Below the pieces are notes generated by a model. It searched no databases, was not told where the DNA came from, and worked only from the letters and a program-made list of their open reading frames with translations. Below are positions 18,693-27,079 of a stretch of 64,000 bases of DNA, in pieces. Position 1 is the stretch's first letter. Every line of letters begins with the position of its first letter. Source of the stretch: Streptomyces halstedii (GTDB lineage: Bacteria > Actinomycetota > Actinomycetes > Streptomycetales > Streptomycetaceae); contig JOAZ01000018.1 of the NCBI GenBank assembly GCA_000720535.1, positions 83,112-147,111 on the forward strand. The letters run 5' to 3'. Made by a program: the position numbers and the translations under genes.

Positions 18693-19166
18693 TTACCTTC
18701 CAGGGTGGGCGTACCAAGCTGCGACCGAGTGCTTGTAGCCCTCGGGCATGGTCAGGCCAGCAATCTCGTGCTGGTGGAACAGCCCGATCTCCTTGTGCTC
18801 GTGGCTCAGAACCGGCACATGGTCGGGGGTCAGGACCGTGCAGCCGTAGGTAACGATCAGGACCCGACGGCCGGGGATCGGCTCGTAGATCCAGGTACCG
18901 CCGTCGAGCAGAGGGCCGGCCTTGACCGTCCAGCCGCTTTCCTCGAGCAACTCCCGTTCCAAAGTGGCGTTGAGGCTTTCGTCAGCCGGTGCCGATCCGT
19001 GGCCTTCAGGTCCGATCTCCAGTCGGCCTCCCGGCAGTTCCCACTCACCTCGCTCATTGCGCAGCAGGAGCACTCGCGCCTGGGAGTCGAGGGCAACGCC
19101 CTTGACGGATACCGGCCACAGCGACGGTTTGTACACGGGCTGTCCCTGAAATGTGAGGGCGGGCAT
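18693..19166 (-). CDS. NUDIX hydrolase
   Basis: This 157-aa protein starts at ATG 19166 (MPALTFQGQPVYKPS). It carries a NUDIX box in the form ELPGGRLEIGPEGHG and then LERELLEESGW, matching GX5EX7REUXEEXGU with a few extra residues before the RE. It probably hydrolyses a nucleoside diphosphate-linked compound. The long insertion between the Gly-rich part and REL-EE is slightly unusual. The gene is followed closely by the XRE-TPR gene and faces the dioxygenase gene across a 138-bp divergent region. Confidence 0.85.
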   Translation of the reverse strand: MPALTFQGQPVYKPSLWPVSVKGVALDSQARVLLLRNERGEWELPGGRLEIGPEGHGSAPADESLNATLERELLEESGWTVKAGPLLDGGTWIYEPIPGRRVLIVTYGCTVLTPDHVPVLSHEHKEIGLFHQHEIAGLTMPEGYKHSVAAWYAHPGR

Positions 19167-19304
19167 GTCCCTCGGAACGTAGCACTCGCTCGCAGAGCGA
19201 AGCCCGGCTTGCCACCTTTGTCCGGATCGACAGTCTGTCGCTTTACGCCGACCGCCACTCGTCCGGAGGCTGGACGTCCAGCCCGATTTCAGAGGAGCAC
19301 GTCG

Positions 19305-20138
19305 ATGACGCCCCCTTCGCTCACCCTGTTCGAGGCACACGCCGCGCCCCTCGCCACCGGTTTCGGCCAGATCACCACCGTGATGGAACTCGTGCGAACG
19401 CGGGGTATCGCCACCGTCGAGGGCCTGGACACGCGGACGAAGGTCCTCTCGTTCGCCCGGCAGGTGATGACGCTGGTATCGCACCGCGACAGCGACCCGG
19501 ACGCGCTGACCACCATCCGCGACAGAGGCGCCTCCACTCAGCGGCCTGGGCTGGCGGGGCTGGGTACCGGGGAACTCCTCGCTCATACCGAACGCTCCAG
19601 CCTCCCCAGCCCGCCCCGTCTGATGCTGCTGGTCTGCCAGCAGCCCGCGGACTCCGGCGGAGACGTGCTCCTGACCGATGGTCGGGCCCTCCACACCTTC
19701 CTCCTCGAACGCGCACCTCAGGCCCTGGAGATGATGACGCTTCCCGGTACGGCCTTCTACGGCGACGGCGGCGGACACCCCTCCCAGATCTTCACTCGCC
19801 ACCGAGGCGAGCGGATCACCATCCGCCTACGCCAAGACGCCCTCGCCGCATTCAGCCCCCTTCTCCAGCCGCACCTGGCCCACCTGCGCACCGCGATCGA
19901 GACCGTCCAGCAGCGCATCACCCTTAACGCCGGCCAGGGCTACATCATCGATAACAGCCGCTGGCTCCATGCCCGCACCGGCTTCCGCGGCGACCGTGTG
20001 TGCCTGCGCGCCCTGGGCAGCCCCAGGACTCCGATACCCCCCGGCTTCCCCGTCATGGACCCCAGGGCTGACGCCGTGCCGGATGGCCTACCCGGGACCT
20101 TCCTCCCGTCGGCGCCCGTCGGCCGGACGCTGCTGTGA
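19305..20138 (+). CDS. TauD/TfdA-like Fe(II)/2-oxoglutarate dioxygenase
   Basis: The ATG at 19305 follows GAGGAGC. The 277-aa product has the facial-triad pattern: His94-x-Glu96 in LLAHTERS, then PRLMLLVCQQPADSGGDVLL, and a distal His222 in NSRWLHARTGFRGDR with 2-oxoglutarate-binding Arg nearby. Glu instead of Asp as the second ligand is tolerated in this family. TauD-like enzymes hydroxylate small substrates or amino acids. With no biosynthetic partner directly beside it, the substrate is unknown. It may belong with the amino-acid-type clusters further right. Confidence 0.8.
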   Translation: MTPPSLTLFEAHAAPLATGFGQITTVMELVRTRGIATVEGLDTRTKVLSFARQVMTLVSHRDSDPDALTTIRDRGASTQRPGLAGLGTGELLAHTERSSLPSPPRLMLLVCQQPADSGGDVLLTDGRALHTFLLERAPQALEMMTLPGTAFYGDGGGHPSQIFTRHRGERITIRLRQDALAAFSPLLQPHLAHLRTAIETVQQRITLNAGQGYIIDNSRWLHARTGFRGDRVCLRALGSPRTPIPPGFPVMDPRADAVPDGLPGTFLPSAPVGRTLL

Positions 20139-20316
20139 ACTCCTGCGTACAACACGACTTCGCCGCAGGCGCACTCCCCGACGGCCTTACTCAGCCCAAA
20201 TCCGCCCGGATGAGCGAGACGTGGCCTTCGGCCTCGCACTAGCCGGCCGAAAAACACCACCGCTCCCGGGTGGTGACGGAATTTAGCCGCCCTTGTCGGG
20301 CCAAGAGAGGGAGCTG

Positions 20317-20877
20317 ATGAACGTGCAATCCCCCGACGCCGCTCGTCAGCGCCCGGAGAAAACCATTGAGGTTCCGGTTCACAGGTCCGCCAAGGCCACC
20401 CCCAACGCCCTTGTCGCGATCATGCCAATCCCACGTCACATGCGTGAGTTCGAGGTTGTAGCGGTGTACCCGGCTGAAGCGGCAGCGGTCACCCGGGGGC
20501 GCCACCAACTTCACCGCTTGATGGTTCATACGGGGCTGTCGGCCATCGCGGACGCGGTGATTCTGGGAGCCCATGAGCTGATGGCGAATGCGGTTACCCA
20601 CGGTTGCCGTGGCGAGGCCGCAAAGGCATTCACGGTGAAGGTGATCCACTCCGGCGGACGCATTCGGGTCGAAGTACAGGATCCCTCCAGCAGGCGCCCG
20701 TGCCAGCGCCCTCCGAGCGAGGAGCGTGAGGGCGGCCGGGGCCTCTTTCTCGTAGACGCGTTGGCGGCCAGCTGGGGAGTCGAGCGTGGCCCGGGCCAAG
20801 GAAAGACGGTCTGGATGGAGCTGGACGTCCCCACCACGGCGTGTGTCGTCCTGCCGGTTCCGCCGGGGGAGTCCTGA
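20317..20877 (+). CDS. Anti-sigma-type ATP-binding regulator (HATPase_c, RsbW-like)
   Basis: From ATG 20317 (after GGGAG) the product has 186 aa. Residues about 75-165 fit the GHKL fold of RsbW/SpoIIAB-like kinases: ILGAHELMANAVTHG (N box with Glu and Asn), VEVQDPSSRRP and GGRGLFLVDALAASWG (G box). Such proteins bind sigma factors or anti-anti-sigma factors in Streptomyces. Its stop overlaps the next ATG by one base (TGATG), and it stands at the head of a long run that includes the conservon, so a role in the same signalling pathway is plausible. Confidence 0.85.
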   Translation: MNVQSPDAARQRPEKTIEVPVHRSAKATPNALVAIMPIPRHMREFEVVAVYPAEAAAVTRGRHQLHRLMVHTGLSAIADAVILGAHELMANAVTHGCRGEAAKAFTVKVIHSGGRIRVEVQDPSSRRPCQRPPSEEREGGRGLFLVDALAASWGVERGPGQGKTVWMELDVPTTACVVLPVPPGES

Positions 20878-21782
20878 TGCTGGTCGCCAGTCGCACCATA
20901 GAGACGATGACACGGTTGGCGGGCTCGCTTCGCCAGTCCGTGGCGGACGACGAGGAGCGTCTGTTCGATGCCATCGACGCGGAGATGCTCCTGCGCCTGG
21001 TGAAGCCCTGGCTGCCTGCCGCCAAGAACCAGCTGGGCGCTGCGAGTTCTTCTTCGAACGAGGAGCGCTGGCGGAGCCTCATCGGCGCGGTGAAAGCCGG
21101 CGCCGAGGCCGACTACAGCGATGTGGCCGCGGTGGCGCGTGGTCTGCCGCGCGCCCTGATGGAGTCGTCCCGGTCGGGGCCGAATGTGCGGGAGATCGAG
21201 ACGATCCACCACGAGGTCTGCACCGTGGGGTTCGACCCGGAGCGCAACACCTTCACCCAGTCCTACGGCTCGAAGGAACTGGACGCTGTCACGCTGCTGA
21301 TCCCCCTGGTCGGCTTCCTTCCGCCCGACGACCCGCGCGTCATCGGCACCGTGGACGCGGTACGCCGGGAGCTGTCCACGTCGGACGGGCTCGTGCGCCG
21401 GTACCCGACGATCGGCAACCACGCCGGGGTGGACGGACTGAAGGGCGATGAGGGCACCTTCATCCTCTGCTCCTTCTGGCTCGTGGATGCCCTGGCCCTG
21501 ACCGGCCGCCTGGATGAGGCCCGCGCCCTGTTCGAACGTCTCCTCGCGCTGCGCAACGACCTGGGACTCCTCGCCGAGGAGTACGACCCCGTCCAGCAGC
21601 GCCAGCTCGGGAACTTCCCGCAGGCGTTCAGCCACATGGGCCTGATCCAGAGCGCCCGGCTCCTTCATCAGCTGTCCACGCAGTCTTCCCCTCACGGAGG
21701 CGCGGTCGCGGTTCCGGCGCCCCGTTCCCTCTCACGCGGGCCGCGACAGACCTGCAAGGCCCTGACGTCGCAGCACGCCTAG
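20877..21782 (+). CDS. Protein with a glycoside hydrolase family 15 C-terminal part only
   Basis: The product is 301 aa. Residues about 105-265 closely follow the end of GH15 (glucoamylase/trehalase-like) enzymes: EIETIHHEVCTVGFDPERNT, FTQSYGSKELDAVTLLIPLV, DGLKGDEGTFILCSFWLVDA and LLAEEYDPVQQRQLGNFPQA. The last segment holds the general-base region. The usual roughly 400 residues before it, including the general acid and most of the (alpha/alpha)6 barrel, are replaced by about 100 unrelated residues starting MLVASRTIETMTRLAGSL. It is therefore unlikely to hydrolyse glycans and may be a rearranged remnant or a repurposed binding protein. It is coupled to the RsbW-like gene. Confidence 0.7.
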   Translation: MLVASRTIETMTRLAGSLRQSVADDEERLFDAIDAEMLLRLVKPWLPAAKNQLGAASSSSNEERWRSLIGAVKAGAEADYSDVAAVARGLPRALMESSRSGPNVREIETIHHEVCTVGFDPERNTFTQSYGSKELDAVTLLIPLVGFLPPDDPRVIGTVDAVRRELSTSDGLVRRYPTIGNHAGVDGLKGDEGTFILCSFWLVDALALTGRLDEARALFERLLALRNDLGLLAEEYDPVQQRQLGNFPQAFSHMGLIQSARLLHQLSTQSSPHGGAVAVPAPRSLSRGPRQTCKALTSQHA

Positions 21783-21810
21783 CCGCCCTTCCCCACCGAC
21801 GAGGATTCCC

Positions 21811-23331
21811 ATGTCTGACAGCGCGTTCCCGACACGGCCAGCCGCGACCGGCCACCGCCGACGGCGGTCGCCACGGACCGATGCCTTCACGGTGCACTGC
21901 GTCCGTCGTGCCGTGGTGCTGCCCCTGCTGCTTCTTGCGGCGCTGCTGGGTGCCGCCTTCGCCGTCTGGTCGACGGCCGCGGTGGCTCTCGGCTGGCTCC
22001 TGGTCGGCCTGGCCTGCGGGCTGACCGGCGTCGCGCTGGTAGCGGCCCGTGGAGTACGAACGGCCGCTGGTGCTGTGCAGGCGGCCGTAGAGGAACGACG
22101 GGCTGCGGAGCTGACCGCGGTCGCAGTGGTTGCGGCGGCCGTCGAGAAGTCGGTGCAGTGGTCAGCAGACGAGCTGTGCCGAGGGGCACGACCGCCGCTG
22201 CCGGACATGCCGACACCGCAGTCGGCCAGTCCGAACGCCGGGGTCGAAAAGGTGTTGAGTGCACTCCAGGTGCACGCTGTCGCCTCGCTGATACGCGTGC
22301 ACGACGAGTCCCAGTCCATGGTGCTTCTCGAAGTGCTGCGCCGCCTGGCCATGCGGGAGCACGCCCTGGTCGGGAAGGCTCTGGAGGCACTCAGTCAGCT
22401 GGAGATGCTGACCGACGACCCGGAGCTGCTGTCGAAGATCTTCGAGATCGATCACCTCGTGACGCGGATGCGGCGTCAGGTGGAGAGCACAGCAGTGCTG
22501 GGCGGGCAGTCCCTGCGCAGCGTGCGTCGGCCGGTTCCCGTCACGACCACGCTGCGCGGTGCGATCTCCGAAGTGGTGCAGTACCCGCGCGTGGTGGTCG
22601 CGGCCGGTTCCGTGGGCGGTGAGCTGGGTCTTCCCGGACATGTGGGTCCGGACCTGACGCACCTGTTGGCCGAGTTGATCGAGAACGCCTGCGAGTGCTC
22701 CGATCCGGTGACGAAGGTGACTGTGCGGGCGCAGCGGGTGCCGAACGGGCTGGCGGTCGAGGTCGAGGACCGGGCCATCCCCATGCATCCTCAGACGCGC
22801 GCACAGATGAACCGTCTACTCAAGGCCCCCGACGAGGTCGACGTCAGCGGCCAGGTACGAGCCGGACAGCTCGGCTTGCTGGTCGCCGCGAAGATCGCCC
22901 AGTCGCATGGGCTGTCCGTTCTCCTGCAGGAGAACGCGACGGGAGGCACCACGGCCCTGGTCATCATTCCGGCACGGCTCCTCGTAGCGATTCCCCCCGT
23001 CGGTGACGCGGGCGCTCGCCGCCGGGAGGCACGCCCCTCCACTCCACCGCCCCGGCAGGCTGCCGCACCGACGGCCGCCCCCTCGGCAGGCCAGGTCCAG
23101 CACCCAATCGCCGTGGGCGCGCCAGGAGCGGGAGAGGCAGGTCACTCTGCTCCCGCCCCCGGCCTTCCCCGGCGTACGCGGCAGGCCGGTGCGTTCCCTC
23201 CACCACGTGAGCGGGAGCAAGCCCCTGCGGCTGCGGCGACGCCAGGGCTCGCAGCCGCCTTCCGCACCGGCATCGAGGCTGGCGGGGCCGCCGGTTCTCC
23301 TCCCGCTTCGGCAGAGCACCCCAGGCCCTAA
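21811..23331 (+). CDS. cvnA: Conservon sensor-kinase-like protein (CvnA)
   Basis: This 506-aa protein has two membrane helices (about 33-55 and 58-82), a coiled linker, and a GHKL ATPase domain with N box HLLAELIENACECS and a late G-rich segment (GQLGLLVAAKIAQSHGL). A Pro/Ala-rich disordered tail follows (about 400-506). The dimerisation segment lacks a clear phospho-acceptor H box, as usual for CvnA proteins. The next genes are cvnB, cvnC and cvnD in canonical order. Conservons are thought to act as membrane-associated, G-protein-like signalling complexes controlling development and secondary metabolism. Confidence 0.9.
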   Translation: MSDSAFPTRPAATGHRRRRSPRTDAFTVHCVRRAVVLPLLLLAALLGAAFAVWSTAAVALGWLLVGLACGLTGVALVAARGVRTAAGAVQAAVEERRAAELTAVAVVAAAVEKSVQWSADELCRGARPPLPDMPTPQSASPNAGVEKVLSALQVHAVASLIRVHDESQSMVLLEVLRRLAMREHALVGKALEALSQLEMLTDDPELLSKIFEIDHLVTRMRRQVESTAVLGGQSLRSVRRPVPVTTTLRGAISEVVQYPRVVVAAGSVGGELGLPGHVGPDLTHLLAELIENACECSDPVTKVTVRAQRVPNGLAVEVEDRAIPMHPQTRAQMNRLLKAPDEVDVSGQVRAGQLGLLVAAKIAQSHGLSVLLQENATGGTTALVIIPARLLVAIPPVGDAGARRREARPSTPPPRQAAAPTAAPSAGQVQHPIAVGAPGAGEAGHSAPAPGLPRRTRQAGAFPPPREREQAPAAAATPGLAAAFRTGIEAGGAAGSPPASAEHPRP

Positions 23332-23406
23332 CCGTCACCCGTTCCCTCCGCGTTCCCGGTGGCCCGGACATGTCCGCCGGCCCTTCCCTCTTCTGGAGCG
23401 ATCCCC

Positions 23407-23922
23407 ATGAGCACCCACCCTGAGATGACCAACGTGACCGGCGTCGCGCCCACATCCGAGGCGACGCCGAGCCATCAGCGGGAGGACATGGCCTGGCTGC
23501 TGAGGCAGTTCGCCGCCGACGTTCCGGGCGTCACGCACGCCGTCCTGCTGTCGCGGGACGGGCTGCGGCTGCTGGACAGCGAAGTCGACAAGGACTGGGC
23601 GGACGAACTGTCGGCCGCGCTCAGCGGAGTGGCCTCCCTCGCGGCGAACATCACCGGCCCCAGCCACCAGAAGAGGCCGGCCCGGCAGGTCATCGTTGAG
23701 CGCGACGACTGCCTGTTCTTCGTCCAGAGCGCCGGGCGCAGCGTGGCCTTCGAAGGCCACCCCGGCAACGAACGCGGTGAAGTGGACACCGTCCTCGCCG
23801 TCATCGCCACCACGGACGCTGGCGCCGGCGCCGTCGGGTTCGAGATGGGGCGCCTGGTGGCGAAGTTCGCCCGCTACATGCAGATCCCCGTCCGCGTCGG
23901 CACGAGTGATGAGGTCCGGTGA
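23407..23922 (+). CDS. cvnB: Roadblock/LC7 protein (CvnB)
   Basis: This 171-aa protein starts at ATG 23407. After a disordered N-terminus it shows the roadblock/LC7 pattern MAWLLRQFAADVPGVTHAVL, LSRDGLRLLDS and the ending GRLVAKFARYMQIPVRVG. CvnB proteins regulate nucleotide cycling of the partner GTPase CvnD. The stop codon overlaps the GTG start of cvnC (GTGA at 23919-23922). Confidence 0.92.
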   Translation: MSTHPEMTNVTGVAPTSEATPSHQREDMAWLLRQFAADVPGVTHAVLLSRDGLRLLDSEVDKDWADELSAALSGVASLAANITGPSHQKRPARQVIVERDDCLFFVQSAGRSVAFEGHPGNERGEVDTVLAVIATTDAGAGAVGFEMGRLVAKFARYMQIPVRVGTSDEVR

Positions 23923-24332
23923 GCGCTCGCGGCGATGCGGCCGAGGATTCGACGTTCGTGCGGACCTACACGCTGACGCGCGGTCGTACCAGGCCGCGAC
24001 ACCAGCTGGGCCTGGACACCGTGCTGGACGCCGGGCACGGACGGCCCGGGCCGGGCCAGGCCGAGGAATGCGCAGAGATCCTCTCCCTGTGCCGGGAGCA
24101 CCGGCGTTCGGTGACAGAGCTGGCGGGACGGCTCGGCCGCCCCGTCACCGCCGTCAAGATCCTCGTCTCGGACCTCCTGGACGCCGACGCCCTCGTCGTC
24201 CCCGTCACCGCCCCCTACGCCGCGTCCGGCACAGACGCGGATGCACGTCCCTCCACACAACTGCTGGCGGCCCTCTCTACGGCCCTGAAAAGGAAGTGGC
24301 CCGATGCCATCGCCTACCCCGAAGCCGGATGA
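23919..24332 (+). CDS. cvnC: DUF742 protein (CvnC)
   Basis: The GTG start at 23919 overlaps the cvnB stop. The 137-aa product has the DUF742 winged-helix-like pattern: FVRTYTLTRGRTRP near the start, ILSLCREHRRSVTELAGRLG, and PVTAVKILVSDLLDADALVV. The reading frame runs 29 bp into cvnD, so the C-terminus (DAIAYPEAG) is encoded in the overlap. DUF742 proteins are the third conserved conservon component and may bind DNA or partner proteins. Confidence 0.9.
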   Translation: MSARGDAAEDSTFVRTYTLTRGRTRPRHQLGLDTVLDAGHGRPGPGQAEECAEILSLCREHRRSVTELAGRLGRPVTAVKILVSDLLDADALVVPVTAPYAASGTDADARPSTQLLAALSTALKRKWPDAIAYPEAG

Positions 24333-24972
24333 CCCGGCCGTGGGCGTGCGGACTCCGTCGCACTCGCATGCCGGTGCACCGACCGTGCTGAAGATCGTCA
24401 TCGCAGGGGGCTTCGGCGCGGGCAAGACCACCGCTGTGGGCGCGGTCAGCGAGATCACGCCGCTGAGCACGGAGGAATACCTGACCGAGGCGAGTGCGAA
24501 CGTGGACAGCCTGGAGGGCGTCGAGGCCAAGCAGACCACCACGGTCGCCTTCGACTTCGGCCGCCTCAGCCTGCCCGACGCTCCGGTGCCTCTGGAGCTG
24601 TTCCTGTTCGGCACGCCTGGCCAGGACCGGTTCGTCGACCTCTGGTACGACCTCTCCCGCGGAGCCGTCGGCGCGGTTGTCCTGGTCGACACCCGCCGCC
24701 TGGAAAGCAGCTTCACCCCCGTCAGCTTCTTCGAAGACATCGGCCTGCCCTTCGTCGTCGCCGTGAACCACTTCGACGGAGCCCACCGCTACCACCCCGA
24801 ACAGGTCCGCGCCGCCCTCGAACTCCCCACCTCCGTACCGGTGGTCACCTGCGACGCCCGCAATCCGAGCCACATCGCCGGCGTCCTGCTGACCCTTGTC
24901 GGCCACGCGGTGAAGTACGCACCGGCAGGCCCCAATCACCTCACACCTACTACCACCCTCCAGGACGCCTGA
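24304..24972 (+). CDS. cvnD: Small ATP/GTP-binding protein (CvnD)
   Basis: This 222-aa protein shows Walker A in VIAGGFGAGKTT, a switch-like TTTVAFDFGR segment, FLFGTPGQDRF (Walker B and switch II) and VVAVNHFD (the NxxD base-recognition motif with His). This is the MglA/Ras-like GTPase class of conservons. Its start lies within cvnC, and its stop shares a base with the ATG of the GAF gene, so all four conservon genes and the GAF gene are coupled. Confidence 0.92.
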   Translation: MPSPTPKPDDPAVGVRTPSHSHAGAPTVLKIVIAGGFGAGKTTAVGAVSEITPLSTEEYLTEASANVDSLEGVEAKQTTTVAFDFGRLSLPDAPVPLELFLFGTPGQDRFVDLWYDLSRGAVGAVVLVDTRRLESSFTPVSFFEDIGLPFVVAVNHFDGAHRYHPEQVRAALELPTSVPVVTCDARNPSHIAGVLLTLVGHAVKYAPAGPNHLTPTTTLQDA

Positions 24973-25613
24973 TGTCATATCAGCCCAACGACCCCCACCT
25001 CGTACCTCAGACCGCCCAGCCCTCGCTTTTCTTGCCGCAACGCGGCATGCGCAACGGCGCTCAAGGGCTGTCCATCCCGACCGGCGCCCCCGTCACCGGC
25101 CCGCAGCACCAGCAGACGAGCGAACTGGCGCAGCAGTACGAGCTGCTGGAGCGCCTGGGCGTGTCCACCGCTGCCAGCCAGGACTTCGACGAGCTGGCCC
25201 GCGACATGGCCCAGCAGGCCGGGTTCCTGTACGGGTTCGTCAACCTGTTCCTGGAGGAGCAGACCTTCATCGGACTGCACCAGCCGCCCGCGGACAGCGG
25301 ATACGTCATCGTCGGCCGCACCATGAGCCACGACCACGGCTGGTGCCCGGAGGTCGTGGCCCGCAAGAAGGCCCTCCCGCTGCACGACGTGCACGCCAGC
25401 CCGCGCTTCAGCGGCAACCACGTGGTCGACGCGGTCGGGATCCGCTCCTACTTCGGCGCCCCGCTCATCCACGACAGCGGCACCGTGCTGGGCACCGTCT
25501 GCGTCATCGACCCCGAAAGGCGGCCCCTGAGCGAAGCCCGACGGCTCAGAGACATCGTCATCAGCACCGGCGCCCAGGTGATGGACCACATCGCCCCCGC
25601 GCCCGTCCGCTAA
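24972..25613 (+). CDS. GAF-domain sensor protein
   Basis: This 213-aa protein has about 60 low-complexity residues, then a GAF domain (LLERLGVSTAASQDFDELAR onward; FVNLFLEEQTFIGLHQP; SYFGAPLIHDSGTVLGTVCV). A Cys-containing segment (HDHGWCPEVVARKKALPLHD) lies in the ligand pocket, as in cofactor-binding GAF proteins. It is directly coupled to cvnD. Several conservons carry an extra fifth gene such as a P450; a GAF sensor here would offer an input or output to the GTPase switch. Confidence 0.88.
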   Translation: MSYQPNDPHLVPQTAQPSLFLPQRGMRNGAQGLSIPTGAPVTGPQHQQTSELAQQYELLERLGVSTAASQDFDELARDMAQQAGFLYGFVNLFLEEQTFIGLHQPPADSGYVIVGRTMSHDHGWCPEVVARKKALPLHDVHASPRFSGNHVVDAVGIRSYFGAPLIHDSGTVLGTVCVIDPERRPLSEARRLRDIVISTGAQVMDHIAPAPVR

Positions 25614-25700
25614 GGCCGCTCCACCGCCCCCACCCGGGAGCCGCTAGCGATCCCCGGCCGCTCCACCGCGCGAACTTCACCCAGGGACAGGGAGACGACC

Positions 25701-26951
25701 ATGCCCGCCACACCCACCACACCCCCGGCGCTGCGCCCCTATCTCACCGCCCGCCACGAACTGCTGTGGAACGAGGCGGACGCCTTCGCGGCCGAGCACA
25801 TCGCGCCGCGCGCCGTACGGATGGAAGCCGCTCCGGGCAGGGTGGAGCGCAAGGTCGCCGATCTGATGGCAGCACGGGGCTGGTTCGCCGTCACCGTCCC
25901 GTCCGCCTTCGGCGGCCTGGGCGCCGGCCACGTGGCCAAGACGGTCCTGCTCCACCGCATCGGCTGCGTCTCGGCGGCTGCCGCGGCCATCCTGCAGGCC
26001 ACCCTGATCCCCGTCGGCGCCCTGTTGCACTTCGCCACCTATGAGCAGAAGAGCCGCTGGCTGCCGGGGGTGGCGGACGGTTCACTGCTCCTGTCGATCG
26101 CGGTGACCGAACCGACTGCCGGCGGGCACATCGGCGGCATCGAGACCACCGCCGAGCGCGCCGGTGATCACTGGGTGATCACCGGCAGCAAGGTACACAT
26201 CGGCAACAGCCATCTCGCGGGCGCCCACCTCGTGCTCGCCCGGACCGCCGAGGCGGGCCTGCGTACTTCTCAGGCGTTGACCGCGTTCATGGTCGAATCC
26301 GACCGCCATGGGCTCTCCGTCCCTGCCCACCGTCCCGGCCTCGGCCTGCACGGCTTCTCCGCCGGCCGCCTAGACCTCGATCACGTCCGCGTCCCCGTCG
26401 ACAACGTGATCGGACAGATCGGCCAGGGGTTGAGCGTTGCCCAGAGCAGCAGCATTCTGTATGGGCGCCCCAACCTGGCCGCTGTCAGCCTGGGCATCCA
26501 CGAGGCTGTCGCGGCCACCACGACTTCCTACCTCAAGGCCCGGCCCCGCTACCAGGGCTCCCTGTCTGATCTGTCGGTCCTGAGGGACCGCGTCGGCGAC
26601 GTGGAGGCCCGCCTGCGCGCGGCACGCATTCTGGCCTACCAGTCCGTGCATCTCCTCGACCAGGGCCTGTCCTGTGATGCCGATCTGATCAACGCAAAGT
26701 ACCTGGGCCACCAGTGGGCCATGACGTCCGCCCAGGACGCCATGGAGCTGCACGGCGCCCACGCCCTCGACCGCGAGTACGTCCTCCAGCGCCTGTGGCG
26801 CGATATCCAGCACACCCACCCGCCGGCAGGAACGGGTGAAGTCCAGCGAATACGTCTGGCCGACGCCGCTTTCGACGAGGACGACATCCAGTGGTCCGAG
26901 CGCCTCGCGGCCGAGACCGCCTGGGCGCAGCCCGACCCCACCGCCGCATGA
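25701..26951 (+). CDS. Acyl-CoA dehydrogenase-like flavoprotein lacking the C-terminal catalytic Glu
   Basis: This 416-aa protein has the normal acyl-CoA dehydrogenase layout: an alpha N-terminal domain, the beta domain with SIAVTEPTAGGHIGGIETTA and VITGSKVHIGNS, and a C-terminal helical bundle with RPNLAAVSLGIHEA and DAMELHGAHALDREYVLQRL. Near the end, where most family members read Y-E-G-T followed by -EIQR, it reads HPPAGTGEVQRIR. Ala376 stands at the position of the usual base. Isovaleryl-CoA-type enzymes keep the base elsewhere, so activity is not excluded, but an oxygenase- or other-type reaction is possible. The gene follows the GAF gene by 87 bp. Confidence 0.88.
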   Translation: MPATPTTPPALRPYLTARHELLWNEADAFAAEHIAPRAVRMEAAPGRVERKVADLMAARGWFAVTVPSAFGGLGAGHVAKTVLLHRIGCVSAAAAAILQATLIPVGALLHFATYEQKSRWLPGVADGSLLLSIAVTEPTAGGHIGGIETTAERAGDHWVITGSKVHIGNSHLAGAHLVLARTAEAGLRTSQALTAFMVESDRHGLSVPAHRPGLGLHGFSAGRLDLDHVRVPVDNVIGQIGQGLSVAQSSSILYGRPNLAAVSLGIHEAVAATTTSYLKARPRYQGSLSDLSVLRDRVGDVEARLRAARILAYQSVHLLDQGLSCDADLINAKYLGHQWAMTSAQDAMELHGAHALDREYVLQRLWRDIQHTHPPAGTGEVQRIRLADAAFDEDDIQWSERLAAETAWAQPDPTAA

Positions 26952-27079
26952 ACCCCCGTGCGCGGCACCCCGTGAATCCCGACCGCCGTGCACGGGCCCG
27001 TGCCGCCGGCCCCCGTCCCCCGCGGGGACCGGCGGGACCCAGTCCCCTGAACGCCTTTCCAGACGAGAAAGAGACACCC

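Noticed and set aside
17340-19304. Long plus-strand frame running into the dioxygenase gene
   Set aside because: It lies opposite the XRE and NUDIX genes, which have clear motifs. Only the part from ATG 19305 with its own ribosome binding site is the dioxygenase.
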